NCBI RefSeq assembly: GCF_001542625.1
Contig: NZ_CP016279.1
Coordinates: 7,502,001 to 7,566,000, forward strand
Reading direction: 5' to 3'
From: Streptomyces griseochromogenes
GTDB taxonomy: Bacteria > Actinomycetota > Actinomycetes > Streptomycetales > Streptomycetaceae
DNA: 64,000 bases
The translations under genes were made by a program, and so were the position numbers. Below the pieces are notes generated by a model. That model saw only the letters and a program-made list of their open reading frames with translations. It was not told the origin of the DNA and searched no databases. Shown here in pieces: positions 8,363 through 16,679 of this stretch (position 1 is the first letter of the stretch; every line of letters begins with the position of its first letter).

Positions 8363-8421
8363 TCCCGCAGGAGCCACTATGGCGTACACCAGATTTCCGG
8401 GTGCTCGGCGGACCCTGGTGA

Positions 8422-8730
8422 TTAGGTTCCGGGCGAAGTAGCGCGGCTTGGAGGGCGAAGCATCGGCCGCGTGAGCACCGTGGGCACATCCATGCCGCCC
8501 AGGAGGGTGACGATCTTGTCGATATTGGTGAGCCTGCGCTGGCCCGATTCCAGCATCGACAGGTAGGGCTGGCTGAGACCAGTGAGCAGCGCCAGGTCGC
8601 CTTGTCGTATCGACGTCAGTCCGCGGATGCGCAGGCACAAGGTCCCGAAGTCGCGGGAGATCAGAGCCTGCTGCACTTCACCGTCGTCCCACATGTCCCG
8701 TGGGATCGCCGGCACGGATGCCTCTGGCAT
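8422..8730 (-). CDS. Short XRE-family DNA-binding protein
   Basis: A 102-aa protein made of little more than a helix-turn-helix domain. RIRGLTSIRQGDLALLTGLS followed by QPYLSMLESGQRRLTNIDKI aligns residue for residue with the HTH of the two large XRE regulators encoded upstream. It lacks their zinc-ribbon N-terminus and TPR C-terminus. It is either a truncated paralogue or a small dedicated repressor. It lies next to the operator-rich gap at 8081-8421, so it is a candidate regulator of the radical SAM operon. The start (ATG 8730) has no clear ribosome site. Confidence 0.7.
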   Translation of the reverse strand: MPEASVPAIPRDMWDDGEVQQALISRDFGTLCLRIRGLTSIRQGDLALLTGLSQPYLSMLESGQRRLTNIDKIVTLLGGMDVPTVLTRPMLRPPSRATSPGT

Positions 8731-8933
8731 AACGGCGCGTGGCGGCCCGGCCGACCCGTTCTGAGGTCCGGGTCGAGGCGGAACGCCTCTCGAAGGGGCT
8801 CACGCTCATCCACAACTGCGGGCATGCTGGGAGTGGTGTCACTCTGTCGTGGGGCTGTGCAGGCGAGGTCGTCGAGTTGGCGTCAGCGACAGCTGCGCCG
8901 TGACTGGCATTCACGCGCCTGCGGACGGATGGG

Positions 8934-9809
8934 TCAGGCTGCACTCCATCGGGCTTGGTCGTCGCCGCTTCTGAGCGTCTTGATGCGATGCGACAGTTGC
9001 TCCGCAGCAGCGGCGTCTCCGCTGTCTGCGCGTCGGATGTAGGAGCCGAGGGTGTGGAGGTCCCGGATTGCACAGAGGATCTCGAGTCCTGGCCACTGCC
9101 TGATGTCGTATCCGTACTGGTGGCTGAATGCATCGAGTTCTTCAGTGGTACGCCCGAAGCGTACGCCTTGGAAGGTGTTGGCTAGATCGATCTCGCGAGG
9201 AGCAATAGCTGCTTCGTCCCAGTCCCCAAGCCGGACGTCCTTATGGTCCCAGAGGGCGTTACCTGGATATGCATCGCCATGAACATGCCCATAGCCCAGT
9301 GGGAAGTCAAGGCGTCCGTACGCGTCCAGTAGTTCCTCTCTCCGCTTTGTCAGCCATCCTCGCAGGTCTGAATCCAGGTAGGTGCTGGACTCCACGGTGT
9401 TCTTGAGTGAGGCAAGCGGCTGGTACTGCGGGAGCGACACCGGTGGCTGCGGCAGGGCGTGAAGGGCACGGAGGAGTGCACCCAGTTGTCCTGCGGGGGG
9501 TGTGCTGTGCTCCGGCTGCGGGTAGTGCCGCCAGAACGTCACGACGTAGGGGTGGTAGGTGACGGGTTGCGGAACGCTCACGGGTTCCGTTGCAGCGAAA
9601 TCATTCGCGACGAGCCAGCGGGTCAGAGACACAGCGGTCTCGAGGTGCTGCATCTTGGAGACGGGGCTGACGCGTACGATCACGCCTTCTTCGGCGAGCA
9701 GGAACACGGTGGTGGCGTGTTGGTGGAGTTGTGCGAGGGGACGATCTGCCAGGCCTGACTTCCGGCAGGCCATGCGGGCGGCGGACTCGGGTGAGACCGT
9801 CATGGTCAT
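8934..9809 (-). CDS. Aminoglycoside phosphotransferase-family kinase
   Basis: A 291-aa protein with the APH fold: GYGHVHGDAYPGNALW is the Brenner-type catalytic loop (HGD...N), and RLGDWDEAAIAPREIDL supplies the metal-binding Asp. Its ATG overlaps the stop of the XRE-TPR gene (ATGA), so the two are co-translated. APH-like kinases phosphorylate small hydroxylated or amino compounds, including antibiotics, homoserine and choline. Nothing in the sequence defines the substrate. Pairing with a regulator suggests a controlled metabolic or resistance function. Confidence 0.8.
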   Translation of the reverse strand: MTMTVSPESAARMACRKSGLADRPLAQLHQHATTVFLLAEEGVIVRVSPVSKMQHLETAVSLTRWLVANDFAATEPVSVPQPVTYHPYVVTFWRHYPQPEHSTPPAGQLGALLRALHALPQPPVSLPQYQPLASLKNTVESSTYLDSDLRGWLTKRREELLDAYGRLDFPLGYGHVHGDAYPGNALWDHKDVRLGDWDEAAIAPREIDLANTFQGVRFGRTTEELDAFSHQYGYDIRQWPGLEILCAIRDLHTLGSYIRRADSGDAAAAEQLSHRIKTLRSGDDQARWSAA

Positions 9810-11290
9810 GGGGTGAGGGCTTTCATTCGTGTGCCGATCGACTGATATCCGCGGGTGGCGTCCGCAAGGTCACGGGCGACCGGGCTGCGAGCAAGCTGCG
9901 GCTCTTGAAGGAGCCTAGCGACTGCGTGCATGGCGTCGCCGAGTTGCCGGATTCTCCGGTCCGCAGGCAGTTCCAGGATGGGCTGGAGTTGTTCGCCGGC
10001 TCCTTCGAGCTCTCCTGCGCCGATGCGGGCGGTCGCGATGTCCAGGCGGGCCAAGGCCTCGTCGCCGTAGGAGCGGTGCTCCTTGGGGCCGTTCTCGTAC
10101 AGCTCGATGGCCGCCATGGCGTGCTTCTCGGCCAGGTGATGTTCCCCGAGGAGGGCGAAGGTTCCCCCGATGTAGTACTCCTGTTTCGCTTCGGGAAATG
10201 TAAGCAAGCCTCCGAACCTGGTGAGTGCATCAGGGGCTGGTTTCTGTTCTCGGGCGCGTTGGAGGTCCTCGAGCGCGGCCATGGCCGTGGTGCGGTCTCC
10301 GATGCGGGCCGCCGCTCTGGCCTCGATCGCGGCGATACGGATGCGCGTCTCCCCGCCAGGTGAAAGTTGGCTCGCCTGTCTGGTGTAGTCGAGCGCGGTC
10401 TGCCGACGTGTGGACCATTCTGCGATGAGGGCGGCTGTGCCTTTGGCCCAGGCCCGTAGATCGTTGTGGTCCGCCTGTTCCGCGAATGTCCAGGCTGTTT
10501 GAAGTTGTGCTATCGCAGCGTCTTCGTCGCCGAGGTTCTGTGACGCGTGGGCGAGCAGGAGGCAGCTCGTTCCGGTAAGCAGGAACAGTTCGCGGGTCTG
10601 GGCCAGCGGCTGGCGGCCGTTGAGCAGCGAGAAGAGGTGATCTCGTGTTTTGACGAGATTGGTGAAGACAGTGTGGAGCGGAGCGTGGACGTAGTCGGTG
10701 GCGATCTGGGTGAGGGTGGACTCGAGGACGGCTAGTTCGACATCGCTCACGTTGGTCTTTGTTATCTCGTCGGCGAAGTGCAGCGACTGTGCGGCTGCCT
10801 GTGCCGCTAGTTCGTTGAGATCTGTGGCACCGTGCGTTGCTGGCAAGGTGTCGTGAGGGCCAGGCCCGGACCCGGCGTGCGTGGTGCCAATGGCTGCTGC
10901 GGCAACTGCCGTGCTCTGGCGGAACGGTGGAGCCAGGAGGGCTTCCGGCGTTCCGATGCCCTGTAGGAACCGTGCGGCCTTGTCCAGGTTCGTTAAGCGT
11001 CGGCTCCCGGCTTCAAGCATCGACAGGAAGCTCTGGCTGAGCCCGGTCATGAACGCCATGTCGTCCTGACGGAGTCCCGCCCGTTCACGGATGAGACGGC
11101 TGGCGAGGCCGAAGTCCCAGTTCTCAATGGCAGTTTGGATGTCAGGGGCAAGCCAGACCGCGTCCGGGATGCTGGGGCCCGTGTGGACGTCCAGCCGCAT
11201 CTCTCGGGAGCACGCGGCACACACGTTTTCCAGGTTGTATTGGCTCAGTCGGCATCCGCAGCCGGCGCATGCGCGAGCGTCTTTCCGCAT
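9806..11290 (-). CDS. XRE-family regulator with zinc ribbon and TPR domain
   Basis: A 494-aa protein. Residues 8-27 form a zinc-ribbon-like CAGCGC...CAAC. An HTH follows at about 65-110 (LRQDDMAFMTGLSQSFLSML), then a long helical TPR-type C-terminus for ligand or protein sensing. ATG 11290 has a GGGGG purine run upstream. It is about 65 bp downstream of the ATCAC-N4-GTGAT site at 11349 and is co-translated with the downstream kinase. It is paralogous to the regulator at 12124-13632, sharing the ribbon sequence CRLSQYN/CSLSQYN. The inducing signal is unknown. Confidence 0.8.
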   Translation of the reverse strand: MRKDARACAGCGCRLSQYNLENVCAACSREMRLDVHTGPSIPDAVWLAPDIQTAIENWDFGLASRLIRERAGLRQDDMAFMTGLSQSFLSMLEAGSRRLTNLDKAARFLQGIGTPEALLAPPFRQSTAVAAAAIGTTHAGSGPGPHDTLPATHGATDLNELAAQAAAQSLHFADEITKTNVSDVELAVLESTLTQIATDYVHAPLHTVFTNLVKTRDHLFSLLNGRQPLAQTRELFLLTGTSCLLLAHASQNLGDEDAAIAQLQTAWTFAEQADHNDLRAWAKGTAALIAEWSTRRQTALDYTRQASQLSPGGETRIRIAAIEARAAARIGDRTTAMAALEDLQRAREQKPAPDALTRFGGLLTFPEAKQEYYIGGTFALLGEHHLAEKHAMAAIELYENGPKEHRSYGDEALARLDIATARIGAGELEGAGEQLQPILELPADRRIRQLGDAMHAVARLLQEPQLARSPVARDLADATRGYQSIGTRMKALTP

Positions 11291-11348
11291 CGCACCCCCG
11301 ATCTTCGTCAGCGGACGTCAGCGTACGAGTGTCCGTTGTCGAGCCGGT

Positions 11349-11362
11349 ATCACTCATGTGAT
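11349..11362. promoter_or_regulatory. ATCAC-N4-GTGAT site ahead of XRE regulator
   Basis: ATCAC-TCAT-GTGAT lies 59-72 bp upstream of the ATG at 11290, in the gap after the HAD gene. Position and matching site upstream of the paralogue suggest an autoregulatory operator. Confidence 0.55.
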
Positions 11363-11392
11363 GCGTGGAGATGACAGGGCTACGGGGTACGT

Positions 11393-12121
11393 TCAGGCTT
11401 GTTCGCGGGTCACCGCTGTGATCGCATCCAGGAGCTGTGGGACGTCGTCGAGACTTTCGAGTACGACGTCGGCTCCAGCCGATTGCAACTCGTCGGCGGA
11501 GGTCTTGCCGGAAGCGACTGCGATGACGGGAGCACCGCCTTCGAGGCCTGTCCGGACGTCTTCGAGGGAGTCGCCGATGATCACCGTGTTTGATCGGGTG
11601 AAGACCGTTCCGTACTTGGCCTGGGCTCGCTGTTGAGCAACGCCGACGAGGGCTGGACGATGATCGTTGTCCGAGGAGTACCCGCCAATCTCTGTGTCCA
11701 GGAACCCGGCAAGGTCGAACGCTTCGAGCTTCAGCAGCGCGTTCGGTTTGAGGTTTCCAGTGACGACGGTCGGCACGTATCCCGGCTGTGTCTGCACCGC
11801 CTTGAGAGCGGCCACGGCACCGGGCAGCAGGACGCCCTGCTCGCGCAGGTCCGCGGTGTGGGCGGCGAGACGCTGCGGCAGGAGTTCCACCATCCGGGGC
11901 AGCAGGCTGGGGACCTCCGCCTCGGGTACGCCGTTGTCCAGGAGCAGGGATCGGATCGCGAGGGGCATGGTGACCCCCGTCCCCCGGGCCGGAAGCTGCT
12001 CCGCGGGGCGACCGACGATCTCGGCGAATGTCTCTCGGTAGACCTGCCGGTCGATGTCGCCGACGTACAGCAGTGTGCGGTCGATGTCCCACAGCACGAG
12101 GATCTCTGCCGTCTCGCTCAC
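11393..12121 (-). CDS. HAD-family phosphatase
   Basis: A 242-aa haloacid dehalogenase-type hydrolase. Motif I is LWDIDRTLL, motif II VTGN, and motif IV IIGDSLEDVRTGLEGGAP; the cap domain between I and II resembles phosphoglycolate phosphatase. GTG 12121 is chosen because GGGGAG lies six bases upstream inside the end of the XRE gene; a TTG at 12127 is in frame but has no spacing for that site. It dephosphorylates a small metabolite of unknown identity. Coupling to an XRE regulator mirrors the XRE-kinase pair downstream. Confidence 0.8.
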   Translation of the reverse strand: MSETAEILVLWDIDRTLLYVGDIDRQVYRETFAEIVGRPAEQLPARGTGVTMPLAIRSLLLDNGVPEAEVPSLLPRMVELLPQRLAAHTADLREQGVLLPGAVAALKAVQTQPGYVPTVVTGNLKPNALLKLEAFDLAGFLDTEIGGYSSDNDHRPALVGVAQQRAQAKYGTVFTRSNTVIIGDSLEDVRTGLEGGAPVIAVASGKTSADELQSAGADVVLESLDDVPQLLDAITAVTREQA

Positions 12122-12123
12122 AT

Positions 12124-13632
12124 TCAACTCCCCGCCGTCATTGCGATGCGTCGCTCCAGTACGTCTTGAGCGTACGGGCTGTGGGCGACCGGCTGCAGTT
12201 GGTTGATCATGCTCGTGACGTGATTGTCGAATCGGGCCGACTGAAGCTTGGCAGCGAGGTCGAGCACCTCGTGTGCTGTAGCGCAGCCAGCTTCGAGATC
12301 GCCTTGCTCGACATGTGCGGTCGCGGCACGGGAGAGGAACAGGCCCCTGGTTCGATGGTCCGCGGGGTTGAGCGCATCCCGAGCCTTCGCGAAGGCGGCG
12401 ACAGCCCTGCCCGGATCGCCGAGGTCAAGGTAGCAACTGCCGGCCTGCCCATGGATCTCGCCTTCATTGATCCAGTACAGCCAGTGCGGATCATGTTCAG
12501 AGCGTCCCTGAGCACAGAGCTCGGCGGCTCTTCCGAGTGCGGCAAGCGCCGCCTGGCGTTCGCCGAGCTTGGCGTGCCCGCGAGCCTGCCGGGTTAGGAG
12601 CATCGCTTCGAGCGCGGGCGTGCCGAGCCTCTTGATCTTCTCCTGAGCTCGCTGCGCAGCTGTGACGGCATGGTGTGGGGCTCCGGTGGAGTAGCCGTGG
12701 ATGGCTATGTAAGACAGGGCGCCGGCGCCGAGCCGTACGTCTTGGGAGGCTTTCGCTGCGCGGAGGGCGGCGTAGAGGTAGCTGAGCGGGCGGTCGCGGT
12801 CGCCGGAGTCGAAGACGAACCAACCGGTCTGGGTGGCGGTGTCGGCGATGATCGCCGCGAGCCGCCGTCCTGTCGCCTCGTCGTACGACGTTTCCTCCAG
12901 GAGGTGCTTGAGGAACTGGAGATGGCGGTTTCCGAGACTCGCGAGGGTGCCGCTTCCGTCGCTTGCGTCCATCGTCCGCAAGCTGTCGGTGGCGCCCTGA
13001 AGGCCATCGAGCAGCTCGTGGGTGAGGCGACTTCCCCCCGCTGCCCGTCGAAGGGGTTCGGCTTCGGTGGTGTCCCACGCGTTCACGAAGGCAGTGAGCG
13101 CGACGCCGCTTGCGGTGAGGAACCGTCGACGGTCCATCGCGCTACCTCCTACCGCAGTATCCAGTGCTGCCACCATACGGGCACCTGTCCAGGGCAGGGT
13201 GGGATCGGTGTCTCCTGCGAACTGGGCCGGCGGCTCCTCTACGGCCGGAACTGGGGTAGGCGCGATCGGAAGTGAAACCAGGTCGGCGGGTACACCGAGG
13301 CCTGTCAGGAACTCGATGATCTTGTCGATGTTGGTGAGTCGGCGGCGACCTGATTCCATCATTGACAGGAACGCCTGGCTCAGGCCCGTAAGTTGAGCCA
13401 TGTCTTCTTGGCGGAGGCCTCCGCGCAGTCGGATCAGACGGCTGGCTCGGCCGAAGTCCCAAACGGCGAGCGCGCTCCGCACATCTGGGTCGAACCAGAC
13501 AGTTCCCGGAACTGTAGGAGTGTGCCTCACCCAGGTTCGCGAGCGAGCGCAGGCGGCGCACAGTGTGTCCGTGTTGTACTGGCTCAGAGAGCAGCCGCAT
13601 CGATCGCAGCGTCGCTGCGCCTGCTGAAGCAC
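12124..13632 (-). CDS. XRE-family regulator with zinc ribbon and TPR domain
   Basis: A 502-aa protein. GTG 13632 is preferred because GGGGGAGG precedes it; an upstream in-frame ATG at 13674 has no such site. It starts with a zinc ribbon (CDRCGCSLSQYN...CAAC), then an HTH (LRQEDMAQLTGLSQAFLSMM). A segment MDRRRFLTASGVALTAF near residue 155 resembles a Tat-like motif common in this actinobacterial regulator group and probably not exported. TPR helices run to the C-terminus. The end overlaps the HAD ribosome site. An ATCAC-N4-GTGAT operator lies 54-67 bp upstream. Confidence 0.8.
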   Translation of the reverse strand: MLQQAQRRCDRCGCSLSQYNTDTLCAACARSRTWVRHTPTVPGTVWFDPDVRSALAVWDFGRASRLIRLRGGLRQEDMAQLTGLSQAFLSMMESGRRRLTNIDKIIEFLTGLGVPADLVSLPIAPTPVPAVEEPPAQFAGDTDPTLPWTGARMVAALDTAVGGSAMDRRRFLTASGVALTAFVNAWDTTEAEPLRRAAGGSRLTHELLDGLQGATDSLRTMDASDGSGTLASLGNRHLQFLKHLLEETSYDEATGRRLAAIIADTATQTGWFVFDSGDRDRPLSYLYAALRAAKASQDVRLGAGALSYIAIHGYSTGAPHHAVTAAQRAQEKIKRLGTPALEAMLLTRQARGHAKLGERQAALAALGRAAELCAQGRSEHDPHWLYWINEGEIHGQAGSCYLDLGDPGRAVAAFAKARDALNPADHRTRGLFLSRAATAHVEQGDLEAGCATAHEVLDLAAKLQSARFDNHVTSMINQLQPVAHSPYAQDVLERRIAMTAGS

Positions 13633-13685
13633 CCTTGCCTCCCCCTGAGCGGCACGTGCGGCCCACCGGCCCATCTCGAACGGGA

Positions 13686-13704
13686 ATCACCTCAGTGATA
13701 TCAC
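13686..13704. promoter_or_regulatory. Overlapping operator-like sites ahead of XRE regulator
   Basis: ATCAC-CTCA-GTGAT (13686-13699) runs into the palindrome GTGATATCAC (13695-13704), so three half-sites are tiled. It lies 54-72 bp upstream of GTG 13632. Confidence 0.55.
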
Positions 13705-13953
13705 CCGCGGAATGTGCGTAATCGCCCTCCAGTAAACAGGCTTAGGGATCAGCCAACACCCCTGCGACAGCAGTTACTTGGTGAAGTGGCTCAATCAGTG
13801 CGTTCGGACGTACAGGAGATCCCGGTGATTGCCTCGCCAGGCCGAGTTGGAGCCGCCCCTGATCCGCTCGCCGCTCAGCGGTCGGGCACGGCCGTCGTGC
13901 CATTGCACGGCTCGCAGCGGCCGCAAAGCTCCCCTCTCTTACAGGATCGGGCA

Positions 13954-14376
13954 ATGCCATCCATGCAGACCGAACTCTCGTGGAGAGTTCAGCTCACGGC
14001 ATATCCTCCGCTGCGACACATGGCAGTGGATGTCGTGCAGGCCGGGCTTCTCGTGGGACTACGAGCGATCGAAGGTGTCCGAAAATGGGGGCTCCCTGTG
14101 GGGCCGGTTCTCTGCTGCCACACGCATTCCCTCATTCACATTCCGGTTGAATCGGACACGGCCTACCGGTGGCACGCTCCGCAGACCGTGTGTCGCGCGG
14201 GCATCTGGGATTGTGCCGTCGACAAGCAGGTCGCAGCGCACTCTCGGTGCTCGGCGATCTGGCTGCTTCCCCCCGGCCGACAGCACGTCTGCACCGACAG
14301 CGCCGCCCTCCTTCACTGGCTTGCCCTGACGCGGTCCACCGGTGTGCGCAACTGGGGAGCAGGGCATGGCAGTTAG
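13954..14376 (+). CDS. Hypothetical protein upstream of the conservon
   Basis: A 140-codon frame from ATG 13954 (AGGATCGGG shortly upstream) that ends 11 bases inside the following small membrane gene, as expected for coupled genes. The second half is rich in His, Trp and Cys (RWHAPQTVCRAGIWDC, then WLLPPGRQHVCTDSAALL) and reads like a folded domain. I have the impression of a Streptomyces family with a V.PG..W....C..G..C pattern but cannot confirm it. The region upstream (13705-13953) shows nothing further. Confidence 0.45.
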   Translation: MPSMQTELSWRVQLTAYPPLRHMAVDVVQAGLLVGLRAIEGVRKWGLPVGPVLCCHTHSLIHIPVESDTAYRWHAPQTVCRAGIWDCAVDKQVAAHSRCSAIWLLPPGRQHVCTDSAALLHWLALTRSTGVRNWGAGHGS

Positions 14377-14560
14377 CATCTCGGCCGTCGTCCTTCTGGC
14401 GATCCTTACGTACCTGCTCATCAAGAAGGGCGGGCTGAAGGCCGCACACGCGATCGTCTGCACCCTCTTCGGCTTCTACCTCGCCAGCTCCTCGATCGCG
14501 CCGACGGTCTCGCAGGCCGTAGCGAGCGTCGCCCAGATCGTCAGCAAGATCAAGTTCTAG
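14366..14560 (+). CDS. 64-aa membrane protein
   Basis: ATG 14366 follows a GGGGAGCAGGG purine run. The protein has two hydrophobic segments: VSISAVVLLAILTYLLIKKG and HAIVCTLFGFYLASSSIAPT. A short amphipathic tail ends SKIKF. The family is common in Streptomyces accessory regions, often in pieces related to plasmids or integrative elements (recollection). It overlaps the preceding hypothetical gene and lies 87 bp upstream of the conservon. Confidence 0.65.
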   Translation: MAVSISAVVLLAILTYLLIKKGGLKAAHAIVCTLFGFYLASSSIAPTVSQAVASVAQIVSKIKF

Positions 14561-14647
14561 TCCGTGCCCCCTGGCCGGTGAGCGCCCATGCTTGCCCGTC
14601 GTTCCCCCCTCTGCTGTCGCCGCTTCTTCCATCCAGTGAGAGAACTG

Positions 14648-15904
14648 ATGAGACACGAGATCGCTGTCGCAGTGTCCTTGGGCTGGGCCGCTGTGTTCGT
14701 CGCCGTCGCGGGCCTGGCCGTGTATTTCCGAGTGCGAGCCGCCCACTGGCAAGAGGAGGCCGCGGCACGGGATCAGGCTCTGCGCAGTCTCGTCGCCCAC
14801 GGTTTGAAACCTGTCGCGTCCTCCCTGCAGGTTGAGCAGCCGGCAGCGGCGGAGTTCGAAGTTCCTCACTGCCTGGCCGACTCCGGCTTCGTGGAAGACC
14901 TGCGTGTGCTGGGCGAACAGTATGTGGCCGGTCTTCACCGCGTTCAGACGGAGACCGCGCTCGCAATGAGACGCCAGGTTGAAGACGAGGCTCGTGACGC
15001 GGCTCGGGCAGCCGTCAAATCTTTCGCCACGGCCATGGTGAGCGTGGGCATCGACGTGAGCAGCGAAATCGCGCAGGCCCTTCGGCGTCATCACGGCGGT
15101 GCCGTATTCGCGACGCTGATCAGGATCGATCACGGTGTACAGCAGATGCTCCACCAGGCGCAGTCGTATGTCGTGCTGGCCGGGGGGCTGCTCGGGCAGC
15201 GGTGGCCGGCCAGCACATTGACCGAGGTCGTGGGCGCGGCTCAAGGCGCAATCCGGGACTACGCACGCGTGCAGCCGTATACCTCTGACCGGGCCGTCAT
15301 CAGCCGCATGGTCGGACCGGTCAGGCTCGTCCTGAGCCACTTGCTGGACAACGCCGCCCGCTATTCGCCGCCGCAGACGTACGTCGAGGTGAGCGCACAG
15401 CCCGGCCATCACGGGGTGACGCTCCTCATCGATGACGCTGGCAAGCGCATGAGCGATGAACAGTTGGAGCGCGCGCGACAGATCCTGGAGGGCCGCCGCC
15501 AGGTCGACATCTTGGCCATGGATGCCTATCCGAAGGTCGGCTTCCCCGTGATCGCCCTCCTTGCCCGCCGGTACGGCATCGAGGTCGCCCTGTCGGGCCC
15601 GAACCGCTACGGCGGCATGCGCGCCTCGGTGTTCATTCCCGAGGCCTTGCTCACCAGCATGCCGGCCGATCCGGCAACGGCCCACCCCGCCGCTGTTGAA
15701 GCGAGCGCCGAGCCCGCGCTGACAGAAAACGGGCTGCAGATCCGGCGCCGCCGTACCTCGGGAGGTCAGCAGCCGCCCAAGGCAGTGGGGCGTGCGAGCA
15801 CGGCGCCAGCTCGGGCAGACGTCTTCGGTGCCTGGCAGCAGAGCAGCAGAAGCAGTCGGACATCGGCTGCACCGACACAGGAAGCGAGGTCTTCGGACTC
15901 ATGA
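14648..15904 (+). CDS. cvnA: Conservon sensor ATPase (CvnA-like)
   Basis: A 418-aa histidine-kinase-like protein and first gene of a complete conservon. One N-terminal transmembrane helix (about residues 5-28) is followed by a coiled helical region and a GHKL ATPase with an N-box (HLLDNAARYSPP). The G1 box is degenerate (IDDAGKR) and no canonical phospho-acceptor His is evident, which is normal for CvnA. The C-terminal 90 residues are a low-complexity tail. ATG 14648 (GAGAG upstream) is preferred over ATG 14588. CvnA is thought to sense signals and work with the GTPase CvnD, like an activator of a G-protein switch. The gene overlaps the next by 4 bases. Confidence 0.85.
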   Translation: MRHEIAVAVSLGWAAVFVAVAGLAVYFRVRAAHWQEEAAARDQALRSLVAHGLKPVASSLQVEQPAAAEFEVPHCLADSGFVEDLRVLGEQYVAGLHRVQTETALAMRRQVEDEARDAARAAVKSFATAMVSVGIDVSSEIAQALRRHHGGAVFATLIRIDHGVQQMLHQAQSYVVLAGGLLGQRWPASTLTEVVGAAQGAIRDYARVQPYTSDRAVISRMVGPVRLVLSHLLDNAARYSPPQTYVEVSAQPGHHGVTLLIDDAGKRMSDEQLERARQILEGRRQVDILAMDAYPKVGFPVIALLARRYGIEVALSGPNRYGGMRASVFIPEALLTSMPADPATAHPAAVEASAEPALTENGLQIRRRRTSGGQQPPKAVGRASTAPARADVFGAWQQSSRSSRTSAAPTQEARSSDS

Positions 15905-16332
15905 CAACGCAGGCGAACGGGGCCGACAACAGGCTCGGCTGGATGCTCAAGGATCTGGCGGACATGCCGGAGGTCCGCTTCGCCGTCCTGTTGGCGGCGG
16001 ACGGCATGTCCCTGGCCCACTCGGAATCGGTGCACCGGGACACGGCGGACAAGGTGGCCGCCTCGGCCAGCGGCTTCCACTCCATCGGCGTGGCCCTGGC
16101 CCCGTTCTGCGGTGGGAAGGACAACGGTCTACGCCAGGTGGTGGGCGAGTTCGACGACGGGTTCCTCTTCGTCAAGACGGCCGGCGTCAACACCCTGCTT
16201 GCGGTCTCTGCTACCTATCTCGTGGACGCTGCGGTCGTCACGCACCGGATGAACGGGCTGGCCGAGCGCGTCGGTGAGGAACTGGCTAGTCCGGCGCGGC
16301 AGCAGGATGGCGAAGGCGACACCCGGCCATGA
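15901..16332 (+). CDS. cvnB: Roadblock/LC7 protein (CvnB-like)
   Basis: A 143-aa roadblock/LC7 domain protein (DMPEVRFAVLLAADGMSLAH, then SGFHSIGVAL and LLAVSATY). In conservons this protein acts as a GTPase regulator, like MglB with MglA. It overlaps cvnA and cvnC by 4 bases each. Confidence 0.85.
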   Translation: MTTQANGADNRLGWMLKDLADMPEVRFAVLLAADGMSLAHSESVHRDTADKVAASASGFHSIGVALAPFCGGKDNGLRQVVGEFDDGFLFVKTAGVNTLLAVSATYLVDAAVVTHRMNGLAERVGEELASPARQQDGEGDTRP

Positions 16333-16679
16333 GCGGCCCGCGGCGCGATCCGGACATGATCCGGGCCTATGTCAGAACCAGAGGGCGCTCGGCCCCGTCC
16401 CGCGACGACCTGGAACTGACGTCCCTGGTGCGCGCCGCGGACCGACCGTTGCAGGGCCTCGACTCCGAAGCCGCCCGTGTGATGCGCCTCTGCAGTGGCC
16501 CCCTCGCGGTCGCCGAGATCGCTTCGCTTCTCGACCTGCCTCCGACCGTGGCGCTCATCGTCGTCTCCAGCCTCCTCGACACCGGTCACCTTGACACTCC
16601 CGCACCGGCCGATGCCGACGCCGCCCCGAGCACCGACATTCTGAAGGAAGTACTCGATGGACTCCGTGCTTTCGTCTGA
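16329..16679 (+). CDS. cvnC: DUF742 protein (CvnC-like)
   Basis: A 116-aa DUF742 protein: an N-terminal basic arm with VRAYVRT-like IRAYVRTRGR, the winged-helix-like AVAEIASLLDLPPTVALIVV, and the usual ending DILKEVLDGLRAF. It is always found between roadblock and GTPase genes in conservons. Its 3' end overlaps cvnD by 23 bases, with the cvnD ribosome site inside it. Confidence 0.85.
   Translation: MSGPRRDPDMIRAYVRTRGRSAPSRDDLELTSLVRAADRPLQGLDSEAARVMRLCSGPLAVAEIASLLDLPPTVALIVVSSLLDTGHLDTPAPADADAAPSTDILKEVLDGLRAFV

Noticed and set aside
14132..15685. Long minus-strand frame across the conservon sensor gene
   Set aside because: Shadow of cvnA; composition Arg/His/Gly-rich, and it would conflict with several overlapping plus-strand genes.
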